From the NCBI RefSeq assembly GCF_046237015.1, contig NZ_JBJYIN010000023.1, forward strand, positions 1 through 64,000: a stretch of 64,000 bases of DNA, read 5' to 3'. Below the pieces are notes generated by a model, which searched no databases, had not been told where the DNA came from, and saw only the letters and a list, made by a program, of their open reading frames with translations. Origin of the DNA: JBJYIN01 sp046237015. Its GTDB lineage: Bacteria; Pseudomonadota; Gammaproteobacteria; Enterobacterales; Enterobacteriaceae. The position numbers were made by a program, and so were the translations under genes. Below, piece by piece: positions 7,901 to 16,986 of the stretch. Each line of letters starts with the position of its first letter. Within the stretch, counting starts at the first letter, position 1.

Positions 7901-8983
7901 TCAGAAAACAAATGTCGCCGTTAGCCAGGTGGCATCATCCGTATTAAGTCCCAAAGGGTTGTCGTCTTTTAACAAGTTGATGCTATATTCCGCAGATAAA
8001 CTGAAATTGGGATTGAAAGGATACGACACCAGCAGTAGCGCATTCTTTATCAGAAATGCATCGCCGACACCTTCGAGGTCTTTGGCTTTTGATTCACGAT
8101 ATCCCACAGCCGCATTTAGCTTAAACGGGAAACGGTAACGTATACCCGCTTCTAAATTTTGTGCTTTATCAGCAAATCCAGATATTTTGGTGCGGCCATT
8201 ATTAACGAATTGCATATTTTCTGTTTCACCATAAAACGCCCCGATATACCAATTCTCCGGCTGCCACGCCATCCCCACCATCCAGCCATCGGCTCTGTCA
8301 CCTTCTCCGTAGATCGTCTGCTGTTGTTTTGATGTACGTTGCGACGATGCCCATGCCGCACTTAATTCCAATTTCGTTGACGGTATCGTGTATCCCAGTG
8401 CAACGCCATATCCATTCCCATTCTGAGTTTTGACAGAACGACTGCCTTCGTTTTTCCCTTGATATTGCACCAGCAATTCCATACCAGGAATTGCGCCAAA
8501 GAGATCATTATTTTGCCAGGTTAATATCCCTGTCCCTCGTTTTCCCATAAACGAATCAGGTGCATAGGTTCCTCCACCGTTTACGGGGAAAATCATCGTG
8601 GTATATTGAGGATAAGCTAATACACCATTATTTCGCCCATAATTTATACTCCCCCAATATTTCTCACTTAAGCCAACATAGGCATAACGTGTATAATCTG
8701 TCGGAGCCGCGCTCTCCGGTTCAAATGCATTAAAATCGTGTTCGAATCGCCCATATCCATATAGCGTCTCTGTTATTTGTGTCTCTCCGTGCAAGTTCAT
8801 TCTGAACCGAACTTTATCACCGTCGATATTTTCATTTTCACTAATAATTCTACGAGCAATAATACGCCCATCAAGATACAGTTTATTTCCATCTTTATTA
8901 TAGAGTTGGGCTGCTTCTGTTACAGTTTGACACGCTAAAAGTAAGGTAAAGAAAAGCCCCAGATTCAGTTTTTTATTATTCAT
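7901..8983 (-). CDS. Outer-membrane porin of the OmpC/OmpF family
   Basis: A 360-residue general-porin-like protein with a signal peptide ending around EAA, a mature start QLYNKDGNKLYLDGRI typical of enterobacterial trimeric porins, alternating amphipathic beta strands and the C-terminal Phe (TATFVF) needed for BAM recognition. It also has the GYGRFEHDF and RYAYVGL strands of OmpC/F relatives. Its position between sulfatase genes suggests a dedicated channel for the sulfated substrate. It probably also has its own promoter (-10 TATAAT just upstream), so expression may not depend only on the long operon. Confidence 0.9.
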   Translation of the reverse strand: MNNKKLNLGLFFTLLLACQTVTEAAQLYNKDGNKLYLDGRIIARRIISENENIDGDKVRFRMNLHGETQITETLYGYGRFEHDFNAFEPESAAPTDYTRYAYVGLSEKYWGSINYGRNNGVLAYPQYTTMIFPVNGGGTYAPDSFMGKRGTGILTWQNNDLFGAIPGMELLVQYQGKNEGSRSVKTQNGNGYGVALGYTIPSTKLELSAAWASSQRTSKQQQTIYGEGDRADGWMVGMAWQPENWYIGAFYGETENMQFVNNGRTKISGFADKAQNLEAGIRYRFPFKLNAAVGYRESKAKDLEGVGDAFLIKNALLLVSYPFNPNFSLSAEYSINLLKDDNPLGLNTDDATWLTATFVF

Positions 8984-9033
8984 AGTGATGACCTATTCTT
9001 AATTGGTATTGAAAAAGAACAAATAGGCTTCTC

Positions 9034-9055
9034 ATGTCAAAATGACATTATTATA
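9034..9055 (-). promoter_or_regulatory. Porin promoter with overlapping palindromic operator
   Basis: On the minus strand a perfect -10 hexamer TATAAT (9055-9050) is followed by a perfect palindrome ATGTCA-TTT-TGACAT (9048-9034) covering the likely transcription start. No good -35 is visible. The placement suggests a repressor site; its protein is unknown. Confidence 0.45.
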
Positions 9056-9152
9056 AGAACCCTGGTATGTGACGTAGTCGTACCGCCTGATTATTCAGGA
9101 AATCATTCAGAACTGTTATTACTCAGTGTCCTGATATAAGTCTCGGTACAAA

Positions 9153-10376
9153 TTAATAAAATTCTTCTTTAATTTTTCTCCTTATTTTTTTCATTGACTC
9201 TCGTTGCCCCAGTTGAGAAAGCAAAATATTCATACACGGTAACACGTGAAATAGATGCGTTTTAAACCCATCACAGAAATAGTTTCTGTTAGGACGCCCA
9301 TCGCTAGAAATTTCAAATCGATGTTTTGGGCAACCGCCATTACAAACTGCTTTGACCTCACAAGTCAGGCAATCTTTACTGATATTTTTTCGTTTGTTCT
9401 CTCCAAAAGCGAGATTTTGTGGCGAATTAACCAGCGATACCAAATCATCTTGATTAATATTGCCCAGTTTATTTTCTGGATAAACAAAATGGTCACAAGA
9501 ATAAACATCACCATTTGCTTCAACAATCAGGTTACCGCCACAGGTTTCATTAATCACACAGGCACTGAGCTGTCCTGCCATTTTCGCCAGCGTTTGTTCG
9601 AAGTTCATTACAAATACATTGCCCAGATCATGCTGAATCCAATGATCAAAAATAGTATTCAGGAAACGGCCATACGCTTTAGCAGGCACTGACCATTCCG
9701 TTACGCTACATTGACCTGAGAAATCCGGCTGAATCAATACCAATCCATTATCATCAGGCTGCGCGGCACGACGTTCCACCAGTGGAATAAACTGCATGTA
9801 ACGACTGCCGATGCGTTTAAGGAACTGATACACATCCATCGGGCGCTTGACGTTTTCCGCATTCACCACGGTTAACGTATTAAATTCAACCCGATGGCGT
9901 TTTAGCGCATCTAGCCCTTTCATCACATCATCAAACGTACTTTTCCCTGCACGGGTAACACGATGTGCATCATTACTGATACGGTCACCGTCGATCGACA
10001 ACCCCACCAGAAACTGGTGCTCTTTCAGAAAACGCGCCCAGTCATCATCAATATTGGTGCCGTTGGTCTGAAAAAAATTATTGATGTGCTTTGTACCCCG
10101 GTATTTATTTTGCAACCTCACCGCTTCACGAAAAAAATCGATCCCCAGTAACGTGGGTTCTCCACCCTGCCACGGAAAATCAACAACATCCGCCTGCTGC
10201 CCACTGATATTCTTGCGTATATAGTTTTCCAGCGTATCGCCATCCATCTTCCAGCGGCTTTTTCGCTCCGGATAGAGATGTTCTTTCTCCAAATAAAAGC
10301 AATATGAGCAATCAATATTGCAAACGGATCCTGATGGTTTAGCCATCAACTGAAAATTGGCAATGGATTGGCTCAT
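9153..10376 (-). CDS. Anaerobic sulfatase-maturating enzyme (radical SAM)
   Basis: A 407-residue radical S-adenosylmethionine enzyme. The SAM-binding 4Fe-4S cluster motif CNIDCSYC places Cys19, Cys23 and Cys26 in the CxxxCxxC arrangement followed by an aromatic residue. The C-terminal SPASM region carries the auxiliary-cluster cysteines (CGGN, YSCDHF, CLTCEVKAVCNGGCPKHR). This is the anSME/AslB family, which oxidises an active-site Cys or Ser of sulfatases to formylglycine in the cytoplasm before export, without oxygen. It lies among three sulfatase genes, two Cys-type and one Ser-type, all plausible clients. An oxygen-independent route fits growth in oxygen-poor rotting tissue. Confidence 0.95.
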   Translation of the reverse strand: MSQSIANFQLMAKPSGSVCNIDCSYCFYLEKEHLYPERKSRWKMDGDTLENYIRKNISGQQADVVDFPWQGGEPTLLGIDFFREAVRLQNKYRGTKHINNFFQTNGTNIDDDWARFLKEHQFLVGLSIDGDRISNDAHRVTRAGKSTFDDVMKGLDALKRHRVEFNTLTVVNAENVKRPMDVYQFLKRIGSRYMQFIPLVERRAAQPDDNGLVLIQPDFSGQCSVTEWSVPAKAYGRFLNTIFDHWIQHDLGNVFVMNFEQTLAKMAGQLSACVINETCGGNLIVEANGDVYSCDHFVYPENKLGNINQDDLVSLVNSPQNLAFGENKRKNISKDCLTCEVKAVCNGGCPKHRFEISSDGRPNRNYFCDGFKTHLFHVLPCMNILLSQLGQRESMKKIRRKIKEEFY

Positions 10377-10460
10377 TCGATTCAGACCTCAACTTCACTG
10401 GCTAACGACACAACATGCTCAGGGTGATTGCCGATCTCCTTATCGGCAAATCGCGTGATA

Positions 10461-11930
10461 TTACAGATCGAACAACGGGGGTTTCTTCTCACCCAACGAT
10501 TGTTCATACGCCTGTGCTTTCTTAATCAGTGCTCGATAGCGTTCCGGTTCCTGAGCGGATAAATCATTCTGCTCAGAAGCATCGTTACGTAGGTTGAACA
10601 TAAGCGGCTTCTCCAAATCCACCGGAATGCCTGCTTTTTTCGCACGAAAAACGATTTTATAGTCACCGTCACGATAGGCATCCATCCGGCCCCAGAAAAA
10701 ATACGGCATAAAGGTTCGCGCACTCGCCTTCCCATGCAGGAAAGATGCACTAAGATCGACACCATCTAAATCATGTTGTGCGTGCTGACTACCGGTGATC
10801 TTCATCAGTGTTGGCAGAAGATCCAGCGTACTGCCGATATCATCGACGACTTTCGGCGCTATGTGAGATTTCCAATTCACAATAAAAGGCACACGTTGGC
10901 CGCCTTCAAACGCCGTTCCCTTTCCATCTCGTAACGGCATGGCTGAACCGGACAGACCATCCTTGTCATACTGCAACCACGGCCCATTGTCAGAGCTAAA
11001 AATCACAATGGTATTTTCCGCTAATTTATTCTGTTCCAACGCCTGATAAATTTGTCCGACGGACCAATCGATTTCCAACATGACATCGCCATACGGACTA
11101 TGCCCTTTCCCTTTAAATTCCGGCGATGTGAACAACGGTACGTGAGTCTGCGGATAAGCCATGTACATAAAGAAAGGCTTATCTTTGTTATCTGCAATGT
11201 ACTGAACCGCTTTATTGGTCACGTCTTTAGTGAAGTTCGCCTGCTGAAAACCTTGAGGGACGGCATAATCAACCTGCTTCCCATTGTCCTTGTAGGAATG
11301 GTAAAGCGGTACATTCCAATATTCCTGCTTTGGTGCTCGATTAAGTTCTTCGACTTTACCTTGAAGCTCACGCCGTTTGGGATCGGTACGCGGCAGACGG
11401 TTAATTTCGACCTGATCGACCATCGTACTAAAGCGGTCATTACTGGTTGGAATGCCATACCATTCATCAAAACCATAGCGTGTTGGGAAAGCATTGGCCT
11501 GAGTGCCTAAATGCCATTTCCCATACATAATTGTGCTATAGCCATTACGCTGTAATGACTGCGCCATACTGACTTCACTATCAGGAAAACCATCGGGATC
11601 TTCATCCATCAACACGCCTGGAATTTTCGTACCGTACAATCCCGTTTTCGTTTCGATACGCCCTGTCATCAGGCCCCCACGACTAGGCGAGCACTGTGCG
11701 GAAGAAACGTAGAAATTCGTCCAGCGCTGTCCTGTTGCGGCCAACCGATCCAAATGCGGCGTCGGTGTTTTCGCTCCTTGCACCGACATATCCGCCCATC
11801 CCATATCATCGGTGAACAGAATAATTACATTTGGCTTAGTCTGTTCTGCAGACGCGGTTTGAAATAACGTCATTCCAGACAGCAACACCGTACCGACAGA
11901 CAGTGCTATGAGATGTTTCTTCATCATCAT
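10461..11930 (-). CDS. Periplasmic sulfatase 2, Cys-type arylsulfatase-like
   Basis: An S1-family sulfatase of about 490 residues. Three successive ATG codons (11930, 11927, 11924) follow a GGAAGG ribosome-binding site; the longest is given, and the far-upstream start lies inside the leader terminator and is rejected. The signal peptide (KKHLIALSVGTVLLSGMTLF, cleavage near SAE) is followed by the metal-binding NVIILFTDDMGWAD and the signature CSPSRGGLMTG, whose Cys near residue 80 becomes formylglycine. FSSDNGPW and EGGQRVPFIVNWK are arylsulfatase A-like elements. It is the first gene after an internal CRP-RAT-terminator leader and 84 bp before the maturase gene. Confidence 0.93.
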   Translation of the reverse strand: MMMKKHLIALSVGTVLLSGMTLFQTASAEQTKPNVIILFTDDMGWADMSVQGAKTPTPHLDRLAATGQRWTNFYVSSAQCSPSRGGLMTGRIETKTGLYGTKIPGVLMDEDPDGFPDSEVSMAQSLQRNGYSTIMYGKWHLGTQANAFPTRYGFDEWYGIPTSNDRFSTMVDQVEINRLPRTDPKRRELQGKVEELNRAPKQEYWNVPLYHSYKDNGKQVDYAVPQGFQQANFTKDVTNKAVQYIADNKDKPFFMYMAYPQTHVPLFTSPEFKGKGHSPYGDVMLEIDWSVGQIYQALEQNKLAENTIVIFSSDNGPWLQYDKDGLSGSAMPLRDGKGTAFEGGQRVPFIVNWKSHIAPKVVDDIGSTLDLLPTLMKITGSQHAQHDLDGVDLSASFLHGKASARTFMPYFFWGRMDAYRDGDYKIVFRAKKAGIPVDLEKPLMFNLRNDASEQNDLSAQEPERYRALIKKAQAYEQSLGEKKPPLFDL

Positions 11931-11972
11931 CCATCCTTCCCATTTTCGTTTTAGTTTTAGTTTTCTCAGGAC

Positions 11973-12023
11973 AAAAAAAAACCTGATCGCCAAACGACAC
12001 TACGGCCGCTTGCCAATCAGGTT
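11973..12023 (-). terminator. Internal leader terminator before sulfatase 2
   Basis: On the minus strand AACCTGAT...ATCAGGTT forms an 8-bp stem, extended by further pairs with one mismatch, and is followed by a run of nine to ten T residues. It lies between the stop of sulfatase 3 and the start of sulfatase 2, so it separates the downstream genes (sulfatase 2, maturase, porin, sulfatase 1) from upstream transcription. Confidence 0.85.
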
Positions 12024-12069
12024 TCACCCATGAATAACATTATCTACATCATGCTTCATGGTCATGTCC
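12019..12069 (-). promoter_or_regulatory. RAT-like element with enlarged apical loop before sulfatase 2
   Basis: On the minus strand GGACATGACCATG is followed after 24 nt by CATGGGTGAAACCT. The two halves correspond to GGACGTCACCAG and CTGGGCGAGACCT of the PTS-gene RAT. They pair as CCATG/CATGG, and the 3' half overlaps the 5' arm of the terminator in the same way as the other two copies. The long apical loop is unusual, so the call is less certain than for the other two. Confidence 0.55.
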
Positions 12070-12097
12070 TGAAGGTAGTTTTACTGCCTTTCCGGAT

Positions 12098-12139
12098 AAC
12101 ATACAAACAACATCATCAAGGTATGTGAATCGGTTCACA
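12098..12139 (-). promoter_or_regulatory. CRP-like site and promoter for the distal sulfatase genes
   Basis: TGTGA-ATCGGT-TCACA (12124-12139) is a perfect match to both CRP half-sites, embedded in a 10-bp inverted repeat (12120-12143). A -10-like TATGTT (12103-12098) would place the start near 12091 with CRP at about -41, a class II position. The inverted repeat could also act as the 3' hairpin of the sulfatase 3 mRNA. Confidence 0.55.
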
Positions 12140-12148
12140 TACCGATTG

Positions 12149-13879
12149 TCACGGTTGCACGGACAACGTTCCTACCGGGCTCTCTTTCCAGCCATAACGA
12201 ATCGCCTTGAATTGCAGCGCAGACGCACTCTTCATTGGTGTGATACTTCCCGTGTACAGTTCCCATTCCTTGCCATCCCAGCTATAGCCAATGGACGCAT
12301 CCTGGGTGCGATTAGCCAGATAGATCTTGTGGCTGACAGAATCCCACTGCGCGACCGGCGTTAACGTTGTACGTTGTTTCCCCTGCTCATCCAACAAATC
12401 CTCAACCATCTGGTCTTCCGTCACCAGGTTCATGTCATTAGCACGATTACGCCAGCGATCCATTTCTTCACGCAGTGTTGCAAGTACCTGGCGCTGGGCT
12501 GGTTCTGCCGCCAGATTATGCAGTTGCAAAGGATCACGTTGCAGATCATACAACTCTTCAGCCGGACGCTCAGCAAACCAACTTTGTTGATCGGCACTCA
12601 GTTGATGCTGCTCATTTGCCGCGTTCAGATCCTTCATTGATCCCAATGCATTACGGAATTTGATACCAATGCCTCCCGGCGTGTTTGCCAAGTTACGGAC
12701 ATATTGGTAATCATGGTTTCGAATAAAATAGGAACGCATGTCATATTCATCCATCCGCCCACGCACGCCATAGACAAATTGACGCTGTGGCGCGAAATCC
12801 TGCGCTAAATTAATGCCACGCATATAGTCTGGCTGCTTGATACCCGCAAATCCGAGTATGGTCGGCGCAAAATCCTCGAACGATATCAATCGTGAATTCA
12901 CACTGCCATTTTCTCCCCAGCCTGCCGGACGATATTTTTCAGGAATGTGAACGATCAGCGGCACGTGTGTCCCTGAATCATATCCTTCACGTTTATGACG
13001 TGGGATACCGTCCCCGTTATCAGCCGTGAAAATAACGATGGTGTTATCCCATAGCCCATCTTTTTTCAGGCCATCAACCAATTTACCGACTTGAATATCC
13101 ATAATCTGAATATTGTCGTAATGTTGTGCCAATTCGCGTCGCGTTTGCGGCGTATCCTGGAAATACGGCTCTAATTTCAGGCTGTTCGGATCAGTTGGCG
13201 TATAGTGATATTGTTTACGAAATTCAGACCAGCGTTTAACAAAATATTCCGATCCAGCCGGATAATTTTCTGGGGTAAACAATGCCGACTCGTGCGTAAT
13301 TTGCGGGTTGAAATTCATAAAAAATGGCTTGTTTTTTAAATCATAATTACGCCACGCCAGTTGGATGTGCAGATCGTCGATATTGTTGTATTCCCCATGT
13401 CGCGTCCACAGAGAAAACGGCCCTACATCAGCATGACCCTTAGTAAATTGATAATCCGTTTTGGTATCGTTATAGGTAAAGTAGCCATGACGACGCAGCA
13501 GTTCTGGATAACCTTTTACATAAGAAGGTGGAACGCCAAGATATCCGCCGCCGGGACGGCTAGCGGTACGCATGTGCTGCAACCCGGTGGTATTCTGAAA
13601 TGCGCCGGTGATCAGTCCCGCGCGTGACGGTGCCGATACCCCAGCCATGGTGAAAGCCTGAGTGAAAACAACCGATTCTTTCGCTAATGCATCCAGATGA
13701 GGAGTCCGCGCTTGCGTATCACCATATGCCCCCAAACGAGGGTTCATATCCTCTGCCACAATCAACACCACATTCGGACGCGTACTGGATATTTGGGCGG
13801 TTAAATCGGCACCCACGGCCAATGTCGGTAGAGAACATGCGGCAAATAAAGCCGCAACCAGAGGTGTTTTCTTCATCAT
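12149..13879 (-). CDS. Periplasmic sulfatase 3, Ser-type
   Basis: A 576-residue sulfatase with signal peptide (cleavage near VGA, residue 23). The metal-binding NVVLIVAEDMNPRLG start resembles the heparan N-sulfatase (sulfamidase) branch. The signature is VSAPSRAGLITG: Ser82 occupies the catalytic position held by Cys in the two neighbouring sulfatases, so it belongs to the Ser-type group that depends strictly on a radical SAM maturase. FTADNGDGIPRHKREGYDSG supplies the second metal/substrate element. A C-terminal domain of about 100 residues follows the usual sulfatase subdomain. It lies 58 bp after the antiterminator gene and is likely co-transcribed with the PTS gene. Confidence 0.92.
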   Translation of the reverse strand: MMKKTPLVAALFAACSLPTLAVGADLTAQISSTRPNVVLIVAEDMNPRLGAYGDTQARTPHLDALAKESVVFTQAFTMAGVSAPSRAGLITGAFQNTTGLQHMRTASRPGGGYLGVPPSYVKGYPELLRRHGYFTYNDTKTDYQFTKGHADVGPFSLWTRHGEYNNIDDLHIQLAWRNYDLKNKPFFMNFNPQITHESALFTPENYPAGSEYFVKRWSEFRKQYHYTPTDPNSLKLEPYFQDTPQTRRELAQHYDNIQIMDIQVGKLVDGLKKDGLWDNTIVIFTADNGDGIPRHKREGYDSGTHVPLIVHIPEKYRPAGWGENGSVNSRLISFEDFAPTILGFAGIKQPDYMRGINLAQDFAPQRQFVYGVRGRMDEYDMRSYFIRNHDYQYVRNLANTPGGIGIKFRNALGSMKDLNAANEQHQLSADQQSWFAERPAEELYDLQRDPLQLHNLAAEPAQRQVLATLREEMDRWRNRANDMNLVTEDQMVEDLLDEQGKQRTTLTPVAQWDSVSHKIYLANRTQDASIGYSWDGKEWELYTGSITPMKSASALQFKAIRYGWKESPVGTLSVQP

Positions 13880-13937
13880 TGTTCTTCATCTCCATGAGAG
13901 GCTGTCTCTCTAGATCTTTGTAGGGAAAAACACGTTA

Positions 13938-14780
13938 TTATTGGAAACAGTTATCCTTTCTTAAACGTTCGATGTGTATGGTCAGGAAAACAATTTCATC
14001 TTTGGTTAAGGCATATTGGTAGTGGATGTCGACGTAATCAGCGATTTTCATCGCACAATGCCACGCTCGAGGCAGCTTTTTATCAATATCGTCATAGAGC
14101 GATATTTCATGGTGCGCGACAAAGTTCTTTTCGATGATACGTTGCGTAAAGAATTTCAGATGTGTTAAAAATCTTTGGTAATCAATTGATTGCTCATTGA
14201 AGTCCATTTTCAGATCATATTTGACAATACTCAGCACATCTTTAACGATTTCGGTGCTAAGTATGACTTTCTGCATATTGCTCTCTCCCGCCGCATTCAC
14301 AATGTGCAGAGCAATGAATCCCGCCTCATCATCCGGTAAGCGGACTTGCAGTTTCTTCTCAATAATGTCGAGAGCCTGTAGCCCGACAAAAAAAGCATCA
14401 GGGTATAATCGTTTGATTTCCCATAACAATTGATTATGGATCTGCATCCCTTTTTTATAACGTTTAACCGAGAAATTGATATGGTCGCTTAACGCCAGGA
14501 ATAACGTATCCTGTAATTCAATATCCAACGTGCTACGCGCAAGCGCGATAATTTGCTCGGTAATACTCAGATAAACAGGCGGAATATCGGCCAGAATCTC
14601 GGCGAAAAAAGCATTCAGTCCACTGCTAGTCTTAAGAAAACGACTCTCAATCAACGCTTCATTCACATCGTCGCCATTTTTTTTGCCAAAACCGATGCCC
14701 CGTCCTAATGCGACACATTCTTCCCCGCTGTCAATCACCGCCAGCACTGCATTGTTGCTCAATATTCTAATTATCTTCAT
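13938..14780 (-). CDS. BglG/LicT-family transcriptional antiterminator
   Basis: A 280-residue RNA-binding antiterminator. The N-terminal co-antiterminator domain (MKIIRILSNNAVLAVIDSGE, about 1-55) binds RAT hairpins; two PTS-regulation domains (PRD1 about 65-170, PRD2 about 175-280) carry the His residues phosphorylated by EII and HPr. The start at 14780 matches the conserved family start; an upstream in-frame Met would add 15 unrelated residues. It follows the EIIBCA gene by about 160 bp, the arrangement in which EIIB phosphorylates and inactivates the antiterminator when substrate is absent. RAT-terminator leaders before the PTS gene, the GH1 gene and sulfatase 2 are its likely targets. Confidence 0.93.
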   Translation of the reverse strand: MKIIRILSNNAVLAVIDSGEECVALGRGIGFGKKNGDDVNEALIESRFLKTSSGLNAFFAEILADIPPVYLSITEQIIALARSTLDIELQDTLFLALSDHINFSVKRYKKGMQIHNQLLWEIKRLYPDAFFVGLQALDIIEKKLQVRLPDDEAGFIALHIVNAAGESNMQKVILSTEIVKDVLSIVKYDLKMDFNEQSIDYQRFLTHLKFFTQRIIEKNFVAHHEISLYDDIDKKLPRAWHCAMKIADYVDIHYQYALTKDEIVFLTIHIERLRKDNCFQ

Positions 14781-14939
14781 CACTATGCCCGCATGGTTGT
14801 TTCGCCAAGGCTTCCGCCTACACATCGGCTATAGCCTTGCCTGTTGACCATCGTCATCCCTGCGTATTAAGACATTACGGGGCGACATCCTCATCCGCCG
14901 CCCCATCACACGCTGGTTATACTTCACCCTTCGCGACAA

Positions 14940-16853
14940 TTACGCTAATGCGATGATAGTGTCCCCAGCCTGCTGGTGTCGTGCTGTGCTGAGGCTAAAT
15001 ACGCGATACTCCTCAGCGTTTGTGACGACCACTGGTGTCACAATATCGTAGCCAGCCTTCTGTATCTCAGCCAGATCGAACTCCAGCAACAGCTGACCTT
15101 TTTTCACCTCATCACCTTCTGTGACACGCATTTGATAATGCTTACCTTCCAATTGCACCGTATTGATACCGACGTGAATCAGGATTTCCGCGCCGTTTTG
15201 TGAACGGATGCCCACCGCATGTCCACTGGCAAATGTGCTGGCAATGACGCCGTCTACAGGCGAATAGATACGCCCTTCCTGCGGAAGAATGGCAACGCCT
15301 TGCCCGACAACGCCGGAAGAAAACACCTTGTCATTGACTTCCGCCAACGGGACTAATTCGCCTTTTGCTGGTGACCCTAATTGCTCCGCAGTATCGGGCA
15401 CATCTTTCATCAATGTGACGGAGGATGCGTGGTTGACGTGCTGATGTGTCACTGGCTTCGTCGGTTCGGGAGAGGGAACGGATGCTTTTTCAGCAGGCGA
15501 TGTCGGCTCATCAAACCCAACAATCATGGTTAATATCAGGCTGACCACGAAGGCGATCGCACACCCAATAAGGAACCCGATAAAGCCTTCGCCGTAGAAA
15601 ATCGGCAGCGTCAGTAGCCCTGGCATGCCCATAGAGATAGCTGAGCTTTTCGCATACCCCGCCACCGCGCCACCCATTGCTGCCGCTATCACCGCACAAA
15701 CGAACGGTTTTTTCAGCTTCAACGTCACACCATACACACCCGGTTCAGTGATACCAAACAACGAGGCAATAAATGTACTTCCCGCCAATGCTTTGAGTTT
15801 CTTATCTTTAGTGCGCAACATCACACCCAGTAATGCACCGGATTGGGCGAAAATCGACGGACTGGAAGCCGCTTTGAGATAGCTGTGTCCCATCACAGAA
15901 AGATCGTTGATAAAGACCGTTACAAACCCCCAGTGAATACCAAAGATCACCAAAATCTGCCATGACGCTGCCATCAGCGCACCCGCGATAATCGGGTTAA
16001 AGTCATAGATGCTGACAAACAAAGACGCGATAAGCTTACTGGCCGAAATACCCACAGGCCCGATAGTCATCAGCGTTAGCGGTACCATGACCACCAAAAG
16101 GAAAAACGGCGTCAGGATATTACGCACACTCTCATGGATATAACGATTCAGAAAACGTTCGAGATACGACATCAGCCATACGCTGAAAATAATCGGAATC
16201 ACTGAGGTTGTGTATTTCATCATCACAACAGGCAAGCCAAAGAACGTCACAGGCTGACCAGCATCAAACAACCCTTGTATGGTGGGGTAAACCAACGCCC
16301 CAGCAATCGACACCGCGACAAAAATATTGGTTTCAAATTTACGAGCGGAAGTAATGGCCAGCAACATTGGCAGAAAGTAAAACAGACTGTCGGACGCGGC
16401 ATGTAAAATGACGTAGGTACTTTCTTTTGTATTCAACCATCCGAGCGCAATGACAATTGCCAATACACCTTTTAACACCCCAGCTGCTGCCATTGCCCCT
16501 AATAACGGGGTAAAAATGCCTGCCACTAAATCGATCAACCGTCCCATAACTGAAACGTTTTTATCAGATTCTGCCGCGGACCGTTGTGTATTTCCCTTTT
16601 CCTCTAATAATCCAGAAATTGGCCCAAAAGCCCGATACACTTCAGGAACGCGATTCCCGATTACGACCTGTAATTGCCCGGAACCATTGACGACTGTAAT
16701 CACACCGTCTAATGCCTCCAATGCGGCCAGATCCACTTTCGCATTATCAACGATCTTAAAGCGCAAGCGTGTTGCACAATGAACCAGAGTAGAAACGTTT
16801 GCCTCTCCCCCGACCAACCTTAGAATACTTTCTGCTAGCACTTTGCTATTCAT
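14940..16853 (-). CDS. PTS beta-glucoside transporter subunit EIIBCA
   Basis: A 637-residue three-domain permease of the Glc/beta-glucoside PTS family. EIIB is N-terminal (about 1-90) with the phospho-Cys at residue 26 in LVHCATRLRF. The EIIC channel (about 105-460) has some ten membrane segments and the conserved GITEPGVYGV and IIFSVW segments. EIIA is C-terminal (about 490-637) with the phospho-His560 in ILIHVGINTV. The B-C-A order is that of BglF. It imports and 6-phosphorylates a beta-glucoside. It heads the minus-strand cluster behind a CRP site and RAT-terminator leader, and is followed by the antiterminator it should control. Phosphorylation at C6 needs a free hydroxyl, a reason for prior desulfation if the substrate is 6-sulfated. 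Confidence 0.95.
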   Translation of the reverse strand: MNSKVLAESILRLVGGEANVSTLVHCATRLRFKIVDNAKVDLAALEALDGVITVVNGSGQLQVVIGNRVPEVYRAFGPISGLLEEKGNTQRSAAESDKNVSVMGRLIDLVAGIFTPLLGAMAAAGVLKGVLAIVIALGWLNTKESTYVILHAASDSLFYFLPMLLAITSARKFETNIFVAVSIAGALVYPTIQGLFDAGQPVTFFGLPVVMMKYTTSVIPIIFSVWLMSYLERFLNRYIHESVRNILTPFFLLVVMVPLTLMTIGPVGISASKLIASLFVSIYDFNPIIAGALMAASWQILVIFGIHWGFVTVFINDLSVMGHSYLKAASSPSIFAQSGALLGVMLRTKDKKLKALAGSTFIASLFGITEPGVYGVTLKLKKPFVCAVIAAAMGGAVAGYAKSSAISMGMPGLLTLPIFYGEGFIGFLIGCAIAFVVSLILTMIVGFDEPTSPAEKASVPSPEPTKPVTHQHVNHASSVTLMKDVPDTAEQLGSPAKGELVPLAEVNDKVFSSGVVGQGVAILPQEGRIYSPVDGVIASTFASGHAVGIRSQNGAEILIHVGINTVQLEGKHYQMRVTEGDEVKKGQLLLEFDLAEIQKAGYDIVTPVVVTNAEEYRVFSLSTARHQQAGDTIIALA

Positions 16854-16937
16854 AGTGACACTTCCCGTTTCGTAAATGGCGGCACTGCCTTATACAACCT
16901 GTCTTGCTTGTGTCCGCTGGCCAGCTGGAAAAAAAGC

Positions 16938-16986
16938 AAAAAAAAACCTGGATAAAGCAGTGTGCTAAAACACTGTTTTATCCAGG
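16938..16986 (-). terminator. Leader terminator (attenuator) of the PTS gene
   Basis: On the minus strand a long stem CCTGGATAAAACAGTG / CACTGCTTTATCCAGG, with one unpaired position, is followed by nine T residues. It sits between the RAT and the EIIBCA start, so reaching the operon requires antitermination. Confidence 0.9.

Noticed and set aside
8984..9152. A fourth RAT-terminator before the porin
   Set aside because: There is a TCAGGA...TCCTGA pairing and a CCTGA/TCAGG hairpin, but no T tract and no GGGCGAGAC-like half, so it does not fit the other leaders.
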